A DNA stretch of 27,873 bases from Lobulomyces angularis (Eukaryota > Chytridiomycota > Chytridiomycetes > Lobulomycetales > Lobulomycetaceae), in contig JADHYX010000291.1 in NCBI GenBank assembly GCA_027604685.1, positions 1-27,873 on the forward strand. Reading direction: 5' to 3'. The notes under the pieces are model-generated. The model had not been told where the DNA came from and searched no databases. It saw only the letters and a program-made list of their open reading frames with translations. Positions 20,075-27,873 of the stretch are shown piece after piece; positions within the stretch are counted from its first letter, which is position 1; every line of letters begins with the position of its first letter. Both the position numbers and the translations under genes were made by a program.

Positions 20075-22339
20075 TTAACTTTTTGCATAATCTTCAAAGT
20101 TCTGAGGATCTTTTGAATATAGAGCAACAATAATCCCAATTAATGCAACAAACAAGCAGTTGCCAAAAACAAAACTAGTAAAATTCAGCTTCACCCCAAC
20201 TTCCCAAAGCACCCCGGCGGAAGCTTCAAAAATTAAACATTTTTAATGGAAATTACTTTTTTTTAAATTTGAAAATTATATATATTAGAAATTTAAGAAA
20301 ACTACCTGGTGCAAAGGTTCTCATTAAAGCAGAACAAGAGCTTGCAAACCCCTGCGTCACACCAAGTTTATTGTAAGGGACGCTTTTTGAAATCATCAAT
20401 ATTACAGATTGATATGAAGCAGCTTCGGCCATCCCTACAAACGTCATAACAAACGCTAACATGACAGACTTTGTCCACGGCGTCTTGTCTATAACTAATA
20501 TTCCTACTACAGGTAAAAAGCAAAGTACTAAATTTAAGAGTAATTGAAAGAAAAATTAATATTTTGTTATTTTAACAATATTCTAACCTACGCTAAGAAG
20601 CATCATCCCAGAAACGTAGCATGTTTTAGAACTAATGATACATTAGCTAAAAATATAATTTCTAATTTTCTGTACCCGTATTTAGCTAGTATTTTATAAA
20701 ACGGAGAAAGCTGCAAAGTCAATTTAAATATTGCCGCGCTTCAAACAAAATGTAAGCAACACTTAAAGTAATATATTTTAAAATACAAAGTAAAGGGTAA
20801 AGCACTTTGACTAGGGGACAACCCAATTCCGCCTCCACTCACTGAAGTTGAGAAAAACAGCGGTAAAGCCACGTTATACATCTATAAAATGCAAAGATAA
20901 TAATGTTCACATTAATTCACTCTACTGCAAGTGAAATACCATATTAACAATAGCAATTATGCAATAAAGTAAAATTGGGATAAAAGCAGAGTGATTCCAA
21001 AATGATTTTATAAATGAGAGTTTATTACTAGTTGAATTTACGTTTCTTAAATCTGAATTTAGGTCATCATCTACTTCATCAACGTCAAAAGCTTCTTCGC
21101 CCTCACTCGCATTCGACAGTCGCACGGTATTATCCGTAACACTGTTTTCACGCAAATCACCATTTCCTTCATCAGCTCTAACAACAAATTTTTTTGAGTG
21201 TAAGTCGTTTAATTCATAACCTTCTCCATCCTCAACTTGTTCCATATTTTTCTCTACGAATTCATTCAAGATTTCATAATTTTTTCTTTCAAACTTGTTT
21301 CGTTGGTATTTCTTTAGCAAGTTTTTCACATTGTATTCATTTTTTGGTTCTTCAAGGAACAAGACAGTAGTTATTAAGCTTATGAATACTGATATGTATC
21401 CGGGTATTAAAACTATAAAAAAAGGGTTATTCTCTTGAAAATGTTTAGTCAGCTCAAACAACATTCCTCCGATTGCTGGACCTAAAATTTGACAAACTCC
21501 CTTTAATTTTTATAATTTTCAATTAAAAAATTTTTATTTTATAGCATTAACTGCAAAATGCAGAAGTTTATTTGTTTCTAAATTGTTTATTTACATGCAT
21601 TGCTCCATATATTTGATAACCAAAACTCTTTTGAACTTCAAAAATATAATAAAATGCAATTAAATATTCTTTCTTAATTTTGTATTATAGAAATGAATTT
21701 CCTAAAATTTTTGCCTGTACTATTTTTTACCTTCATCAGAAATTTCACCTAATCTACCTTTGCATACTGTAGAATTTGCACCGAATATCCCGGCAATAAA
21801 CCTATAAATGGCAAGTAATTTTAGATCCTAAAAGGATGCCAATTTGGCAACTTACCGAGCAGTGAAGGTAACCCAATACGTTTCAGAAAACCCTAATAAT
21901 AAGGACGAGATTCCACAAAATACCAACCCAATTAACAAAATCGGTTTTCTTCCAGTATAGTCAGAAAGACCACCCCAAAAAGTATTCTATGGAATTTTTT
22001 TTCACAATTAATCACCACAAATTTTGAATTTTTAATAACCATAATTAATAGAGGAGCATAAAAAGCACTTCCTAGTAATCCTGTGTAATACCCAACGTCA
22101 TGCTCTTGTTTTATTAATAATTTAACCTAAATAAATTAAAATCAAAATATTTACACTTAAAACCATATACGGAAAAAGGGAGGTAACCAGCCCATCTATT
22201 AACTGCTCTTAAAGTAGTAAAACAATCAAAAGAAAAAATGTGAGTTTAATCATTAAATTTTTGTTGCCATTTTACCTGGAAAAAAAGTAAATAGCAAAAA
22301 AAAAATTTGATTCTTGTTAATTGAAACATTATTCATCAT
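20075..22339 (-). CDS. major facilitator superfamily transporter
   Basis: Twelve exons: 22339-22276, 22207-22155, 22126-22040, 21986-21856, 21801-21731, 21635-21595, 21500-20940, 20881-20787, 20738-20676, 20631-20588, 20527-20306 and 20223-20075; product 526 aa, all junctions in frame. The TM2-TM3 loop has the MFS signature GGLSDYTGRKPILL (motif A). The TM5 area reads GVCQILGPAIGGM. The order of segments (EQLIDGLVTSLFPYM, HDVGYYTGLLG, SVSGGGIGLSPSQ, GFASSCSALMRTFAPG, ASAGVLWEVGVKLNF) resembles ZIFL/tetracycline-resistance-type fungal and plant transporters. The TM6-TM7 cytoplasmic loop is long, about 130 residues, and strongly acidic (EEAFDVDEVDDD). Substrate cannot be read from sequence. Two in-frame ATGs stand side by side at the start. 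Exon 2 to 3 uses a 28-nt intron. Confidence 0.88.
22127..22154 (-). other. 28-nt intron in the MFS gene
   Basis: Between exon 2 and exon 3, GTAAAT...TTTAG spans 28 nt. Without removal the frame stops at once. Joining gives MVLSVKLLIKQEHDVGYY, which aligns in length with related transporters. A 37-nt alternative (donor GTTTTA, 22163) is also in frame but deletes three residues and has a poorer donor. Confidence 0.65.
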
Positions 22340-23079
22340 TATGGTGCAAACTCTAATGGGTAATTAAGAGGCAAGCTGACTTCAGACTTCTTATTTTTGA
22401 GAATATTTATAAAAAAATTTTTAAAATAATCAAATCATTTCATAAATTGAAATTTATATGATTTTTTACTAATTCAAATATTACATTATATAGAGTAAAT
22501 TATTTCAACTTGAATGGATTTAATCAGATTGAAATTGACCAAGATGTAATTGAATTTCTGGATAATGTATCTTGCAGACTACTAAATTCTTCATTTATAA
22601 TTTAGTTTTATCAAGCAAGTGAAATACAAAAACTACTGATTGAAAGTTATAATATTTCTGAATTAATTCCTGCGTTATAATTTGTTATACTGATGTGTTA
22701 TGTTTTTTCAGCTGTTCTAAATTATTTTTCTGATTCAAGTTGTTTCAGTTTTCTCCACAGTAATTTAAATTCAAAAAGTATCACCAAACCTGCATTGTTT
22801 TCAATGTGTACTTAAAAATGTAAAAATGATGCCAGAAAGAGAATAGGTTGTTTAACTAAGATTCTTTAATATAAATATTTTTTGCCTCAAATTTCAAATA
22901 GGACTAAAAAACTATCACAATTATATTACATGATATTATTTAACAAATTGTTTTATCCTAACAGTATCCTAAGGTTATACCGCTAATTAAAAATTTGAAT
23001 ATAAAAGTTTAAAATTTGCATAAAACCAACTAGTTACACAATTCTATTCCATAGTTTCATATCAGAACAAGACAGCTCG
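22340..23079. other. intergenic region with a possible small plus-strand gene
   Basis: 740 bp between the MFS start and the 3' end of the LRR gene. On the plus strand, frame 22492-22566 (ends IDQDVIEFLDN) continues after a 39-nt GTATCT...TTTAG segment with a TACTAA branch motif to 22606-22680 (FYQASEIQKLLIESYNISEL). The frame stays largely open to 22814. No convincing start exon was found: the ATG at 22341 would overlap the MFS start region. Beyond 22814 nothing was seen. Confidence 0.25.
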
Positions 23080-24119
23080 TTAAAAATTACTTGCGTCGTT
23101 ACCAAAGGCATCACTGACCCTGGCGGCCTTATCCTTTCTTCGGCGATCTGTATCTTTTGTCAAGAACTTGTCATCCAATTCTCGGGTTTGCTTTACCGCA
23201 GCTTTAACTTTTTGTCGATCTCTTATACCGGAAACCGATGTTTTTTCATCTTTTCGAGTTGGGGAGTACCTTTTTAAAACATATTTTAACAAAACTGGGT
23301 CTCTACCACTTTCAAAACGATCCTAAAACAATATTAAAAAGTTAAAAAAAGTTATATTAATGAATGAAAAAAAAAACCCCCACCTTAAGAGATGCCGATA
23401 CACTATATTCGTCCATTGCGTCTAACCTCAAAAAAAATTTGTCTCTGGCAATGTCATCAAATGTAGCATCTTCTTCTTCCTCTGCTTCTTCATCATCCTC
23501 ATCTTCGCTGCCTTCGCTTTCACTAGCGCTATTACTTCCTCTAACTTCACTAAAATCATCCTCAAAATTCACACCTTTTCCTGTAAAGATTGCAATTTTT
23601 TCCTTAATAGCGTCAAAGGAAGGATTGCTCAGTTTTTTTATAGCTTCATTATTCCCTTCAATATCAACTATTTCCAAATTTTCTAAATCAAATAAATCTT
23701 TAGGTACTGAAGTGATTTTGTTGGAACTTAGGTCTAAAAAAGCCAAATTCGGGAATAAAACAGCAAATTGTTGAGGTAAGCTTGATAATTTATTTGAACC
23801 CAAAAGTAACGTGGTTATCTCGCTTAGTTTTAAAACTTCCTGAGGTATCTTTAAAGTTTTGGTTTAATTAGTAGAAACTTCATGTATGTTAGGAAATACC
23901 TGAGACAAATTTAGATTTCTTAAATCTAAAAATCCAGATCTTCTGGCTTCGGCAAGACCTATAATAAAAGTTATTTAATAAGGGTTTATCAGAATTTATA
24001 TTACGAGTTCTGATTAGGGGAGTGTCCTCTTCTTTAGGAACCTTTTCCTTAGGCGAAGAATCAGTTGCCTTAGACCTCGTTATTCTTTTACCGGTTTGCT
24101 GTAATAAATTATTTTTCAT
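23080..24119 (-). CDS. leucine-rich-repeat protein (LRRC40/57-like)
   Basis: Four exons: 24119-24005, 23958-23900, 23848-23384 and 23322-23080; introns 46, 51 and 61 nt; product 293 aa. A charged N-terminal leader is followed by TRLAEARRSGFLDLRNLNL, the pattern that opens LRRC40-type proteins, then about three LRRs: IPQEVLKLSEITTLLLGSN, LPQQFAVLFPNLAFLDLSSN and VPKDLFDLENLEIVDIEGN. After the repeats comes a strongly acidic stretch (residues about 165-195, runs of Glu/Asp/Ser) and a basic helical tail (RDRQKVKAAVKQTRELDD, then DRRRKDKAARVSDAFG). LRR proteins of this type are soluble binding scaffolds; the partner is unknown. The first splice is inside an Arg codon and restores the conserved opening motif, which supports it. 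Confidence 0.85.
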
Positions 24120-24451
24120 TTAGATTATTTTATTTTTCAATCTTCAGAAGTTTTGACTTGTTTTTGTAGGTTTTTGTTCAATTAGCCCGTTACACAAATT
24201 AGAGACTTACTTGAAAACTTGACAACTTCTCCACAAAATTGAAGTGCCAAGAGAACTTGGGAAAAAAACAGCAGTATTAATTTGTTCTTGTAGAAAACTA
24301 TTTAATATTTGAATGAAAAAGTTGTAAATTCTTAACAGGACGTTTTTAGTTTTGTTTTCAACTGTTAACGAAAATTTCTTATTAGCCACTCCATAAAAAA
24401 AAAAAAATCAGAAACATTAAAATCTATATTGTTAGACATAAATTAATATTT
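24120..24451. promoter_or_regulatory. divergent interval LRR/R3H genes, with possible tiny gene or leader intron
   Basis: 332 bp between divergent starts. On the minus strand a perfect GTAAGT donor at 24210 and an acceptor at 24157 define a likely 54-nt intron. With the ATG at 24394, exons 24394-24370, 24297-24211 and 24156-24137 give a 43-aa hydrophobic peptide (MEWLIRNF, KLILLFFSQVLLALQFCG). Alternatively the 54-nt intron lies in the 5' leader of the LRR gene. Neither can be decided from sequence. Confidence 0.3.
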
Positions 24452-25543
24452 ATGGTGGAAATTTCTATCTTAAGTAGTGACGATGAAAGGTAAATTAACC
24501 CTAATGGCTTCTTTTTACTTCTTTTTATTCCTTTAAAAATATCACAAAGCACTTCGCAAAATTTATTCATGATTCCAATTATAATTAACAATCCGTTGAT
24601 AAAACATAATGCGGAAGAATCCACTGTAAGGTTTGGTAATAAAAACTTGCATACAACAAGGGAAATTAAAAATCTGGCAAAGGCAAAATTAAGTAACAAG
24701 GAAAGAAAGAGATTAACCAATGATACTTTTGGAAAATTGGAATTTGATTTCAATGACTTGGACGAAATAGATTTAATTTCTCCAGGTACTTCCTTATTAT
24801 TAGAAAACCTACACTTTTAATATTTTACATTTTTCTTGTTTTCAGGCTTTTATTTAGAAGGTTTTAAGTTTTCTAAAGTGAAGATAGATTCAACTTTCTT
24901 TAAGCAAAACTATACTGAGATGAAAAATCAACAAAATAATGGTATAACGAGCAAGAGAAATTTAAATGGATATTTATCTTTAAACAGAAGTGATAAAAAT
25001 TTAATAAAAAATTTAAAAAAGAAAAAAACGAGTTTAGCAAATTTAAAAAATTTCATTTTTGATTTTCAAAATTTAGTACTTAATTATATATCAAACATGG
25101 AAAAGAAGGTTTTGGAACTTTCAAATAGACGAGAATTAAAATCATCTACTTTTAATCAAAAAACAGCCAATAATACTTTTGGGGAAGAAGTTATATTTGT
25201 TGATGCCTATGAAAAGGAGGGTGATTCGGCATCTGTTAATTCTGATGATTTCATCTTAATTAAAAAAGAGGATTTAGAATGGGTTGTTGAGAATTTTAAG
25301 ATGGAGTATTTTGAAGTTAAGATTAATAACAACTTTTATAGACTTGTGGCCCACTTAATGTGTAGATTTTATAAGTTGGATAGCTTCACCACAACTAACT
25401 CTCTCAGAAACAATCATAGTGATGATGAATTTTCCTTAACTTTTTTTATTAAAGAAAGTTGCCTAGATTCTTTGCTTCACTTTTTTAACAATTTTAATCA
25501 ATCTGTTAAATTTAATAGTTTTACTAATTTTTTGTTTAATTAA
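24452..25543 (+). CDS. R3H-motif protein
   Basis: Three exons: 24452-24489, 24550-24785 and 24846-25543, two introns of 60 nt; product 323 aa. The start was chosen at 24452 (MVEISILSSDDES) because its 38-nt exon splices in frame onto the downstream frame; the next in-frame ATG is 24569. The N-terminal half (REIKNLAKAKLSNKERKRL, then FNDLDEIDLISPG) is charged and resembles the region that accompanies R3H domains in fungal proteins. Near the C-terminus, NNFYRLVAHLMCRFYKLDS holds the R-x3-H core (R257, H261) of the R3H single-stranded nucleic-acid-binding domain. The middle is Lys/Asn-rich. RNA or ssDNA binding is inferred from the motif; pathway unknown. Confidence 0.75.
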
Positions 25544-25841
25544 TTTACGTTTTGATGTTTAGGTCTTTTTAAAAGTTTTTTTTTTGTAAAAGTCAAAGGT
25601 TTAAAAATTTTATGAAAAACATCTCGTTAAATGTAATGATTTTTCATTTATTATTTTTAAAGAAAGAAAAAAAATTATTTAATAGCATTAGTTGTGTTGA
25701 AAAAAACAGCAAATAAGATTTTTCTGACATAGGAAATGAGGAAATAAAAAACTTTGTACATTAAAAATAAGTGTAAATGTGATCTCTAAGAAATTTGAGC
25801 TTGTATTTAATATTTTAATCTTGACAAGATGTATAATGACT
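25544..25841. other. convergent 3' region
   Basis: 298 bp between the converging R3H and surface-protein genes. A+T-rich with AATAAA-like hexamers; no frame or structure supported. Confidence 0.45.
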
Positions 25842-27729
25842 CTAATTTTCATAAACTCTATGATCATCTAAAGAAAAAAATAAGTAAATTATAAGACTTA
25901 TAGAATTTTTTGTACTTGACAGATGGCTACTATTACTAAGACTACCAGAGCTAGACATACCAGGAATAGAAGAATCTATTTTAAAAAAAAAAAAAAAAAA
26001 AAAAAATTTAAGTATGTTGACAAGATTAATCTATAAGCGCCTTGGCAAAACTTACTGTTAGATTGATTAAATAGACTTTTACTTCCAATAACTCCTCTTT
26101 GATGTTGGATGCTACTAGGACGAACATGAGATAGAGGGTATCGCTGCTGTTGGGATAGCTGAGTCAGATTTATAGGTGGCTGCTGTTTATTGATTGGATT
26201 TGTATTTTGTTGACCTTGAACAGTATGCTGTTGGTGAACCAGATTCTGCGAATACATTGGGGCACTAACTGGAGCATACGGATGTTGAGAATGAATATGA
26301 GGAGATGGTTGTACATTTTGCAAAAATTGGGTAAATTGATTTTGCTGCGGTGAATGACTTAAAAGAACTTTGCTACTATTTACAGAAGTTGCAGAATTAT
26401 TGCTAGGATTGCTGTGAGCTGGATATGGAAAACTCTGGGGGTGCCTAGTACTCATAAAATTGCTTAGTCGATTCTTGCTTTTTTGAACTAGATTATGATG
26501 TGAGATTTGTGGATTAGGTGGTCTCTTTTGAGTATCTCTACTATTTCTTCTTTTTAAAGTAAATTTCTTTAACATCGGGGAAGATTTTTTTTTAAAGCAA
26601 GTGAATATTGGAACCATAACAAACAAAAGAAACAATCCTAAACTTCCCACACCAATTCCAATCCAACCTAGATAATAGATAAAAAATAGTTTCCTTTTAT
26701 TAATTTAGTACCTGTAATTGAAATATCCGCTCTTTGTAAAAATCCTACTTTAGCTGTATCCTTATTGAAATAAAAAACTAAAGCTATATTGTCCACAAAT
26801 GCTTTTGATACAAGAGATTTTTCTGCATCTTGAAAAAATGATATTTGATGAAAATCACATTTAAAAAAACAAATAAAAAAAATTTTTTTTACCTAAGAAG
26901 CTAAATTCCATTTCGATGACAATGTTGACTGCATTAGATGGAACAGTTCCATTGGAAATTTCTATATTGAAAAAAACCTACAATTATGCTATCATTTTAA
27001 TAATTAATAGAAAACCTGAAAAAAAGTAAGCCTGTGAAGTACTATTGCCTAAAATTAATTATATGATCAAATTAAGAATTTTTTTATAAAAAATCAGTAC
27101 CCGGAAATGGTTTGATATTTCCACCAATTGTATCAACAATTCCATTCTCATACTGTAAAGTTAAAGCATTCTGGTATTGAAACTTAATTTTTTGATTATT
27201 TGCATCAGTAAAACTTAAACTAACTTTTACATAGTCGTTGGTAAAAAAAAATCGAATAAAACTGCTGCTAAACTTGAAAGTACTTTGGCCAGTTGCTGTT
27301 GATCGCTTTAAATTTTCTGGTATCGCAAGGGTTTGAGTAGCAGAAAAAATTTTTGAAACAAAGGAATCAATTTTTCCATATTTTGCCTGAAAACATCTAA
27401 TTTTTATTTTCATTAAAAAAAAAAAAGGTAATTGATGTAATAAAATTACCCTTGGCCCAAATGCAATCTATTTTTATCATTTAAAATAATACCTCTAGTT
27501 ATGTTTATTCCAGTGTAGGATGTTGAAGAAAGAAAATTCTCAGAACTTGAATTCCATTTCCAATTTGCAACACCTTTTATAATAAAAATTTAGATTTTTT
27601 TAACAATTTATTTTTTCACACACCAGCTTCAGCATCACCATTAATTATTAAATTAGGGCTCAATTCAGATAAAGCTAGAGAAAGAACACCAAATAAAAAG
27701 CAAAGTTGAAAAAAATTTAAAAGTTTCAT
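25842..27729 (-). CDS. single-pass cell-surface protein with Gln-rich cytoplasmic tail
   Basis: Nine exons: 27729-27624, 27573-27450, 27396-27101, 27048-27016, 26961-26893, 26828-26712, 26667-26056, 25975-25916 and 25867-25842; product 480 aa. A signal peptide (MKLLNFFQLCFLFGVLSLAL) is followed by NLIINGDAEAGGVANWKW, the start typical of secreted jelly-roll/carbohydrate-binding-like modules, and the ectodomain ends with AFVDNIALVFYF, the matching last strand of such folds. A single membrane helix at 250-273 (GIGVGSLGLFLLFVMVPIF) is followed by Lys/Arg residues, so the topology is type I. The 207-residue cytoplasmic tail is rich in Gln, His, Pro, Ser and Asn and ends SSHLSNDHRVYEN. Exons include a 33-nt microexon and a 26-nt last exon. 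A cell-wall sensor or receptor role is inferred; no kinase or known signalling motif is present. Confidence 0.82.
25983..26006. repeat. A24 homopolymer inside an intron
   Basis: 24 consecutive A (T24 in the sense strand) forms the polypyrimidine tract just before the 3' splice site of intron 7 in the surface-protein gene. Such tracts are prone to length change. Confidence 0.8.
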
Positions 27730-27873
27730 TTTTTCCCAGTATTTCCAAATAAGCTTCAGTATTATTTTTTTATAAATGTGAAGTTTTAAACAAGCGGCAG
27801 TTTATTTTTTTTTTTTTTATATGAGAAAATTATTTAAAAGAATAAAAAATGAGATATTATTATTTTTTTTTTT
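27730..27873 (-). promoter_or_regulatory. upstream region of the surface-protein gene
   Basis: 144 bp before the start codon, ending at the window edge. T/A-runs only; a promoter role is inferred from position. Confidence 0.35.

Noticed and set aside
23364..23774. 136-codon plus-strand frame opposite the LRR gene
   Set aside because: Ser-rich artefact of the complement of the Glu/Asp-rich acidic block; the LRR frame has clear repeats and splice sites.
24207..24389. 60-codon minus-strand frame ending at a GTAAGT site
   Set aside because: It has no ATG start in its own frame and stops within the donor; better explained by the tiny spliced frame or a leader intron.

Overview
The window reads as nuclear DNA of an intron-dense, very A+T-rich fungus. 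Fungal affinity rests on a full Cdc24-type Cdc42 exchange factor (calponin-like, DH, PH and PB1 regions), a TAF4 subunit of TFIID, an RRP36 ribosome-biogenesis factor, a Sec53-type phosphomannomutase and an Efm4-type eEF1A lysine methyltransferase. The B-box protein with a PARP-like N-terminus and the CBM19-like small secreted protein suggest an early-diverging lineage (zoosporic or zygomycete grade) rather than Dikarya; this placement is inference. No bacterial operon structure, rRNA, tRNA, CRISPR array or intact transposon was seen.

Layout. RRP36 (-) and TAF4 (+) diverge from a short shared promoter. TAF4 converges on CDC24 (-). A gap of about 0.9 kb, possibly holding one small spliced gene, separates CDC24 from a PARP-like/B-box gene (+). 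Then come a secreted, probably GPI-anchored C39-peptidase-like protein (+) and phosphomannomutase (+), which converges on EFM4 (-). EFM4 diverges from a coiled-coil gene (+), followed by a zinc-finger gene (+), a 77-residue CBM19-like secreted protein (+) and a lipidated MGCGVS protein (+). The right part holds a 12-exon MFS transporter (-), a leucine-rich-repeat protein (-), an R3H-motif protein (+) and a single-pass surface protein with a Gln/His/Pro/Ser-rich cytoplasmic tail (-).

Gene models were built by hand by joining reading frames across GT...AG introns. Fourteen of fifteen main genes are spliced, with 67 introns of 28-101 nt, mostly 44-65 nt, and every model closes in frame. Housekeeping functions cover transcription initiation, small-subunit rRNA processing, translation-factor methylation, GDP-mannose supply for glycosylation, and polarity. 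The secreted C39-like, CBM19-like and surface proteins are the lineage-specific part. I see no operon-like or defence-type system. The strongest unusual points are the C39-like protein with both catalytic residues replaced, the PARP-like/B-box fusion, a 28-nt intron, and a T-to-P change in the phosphomannomutase motif I.
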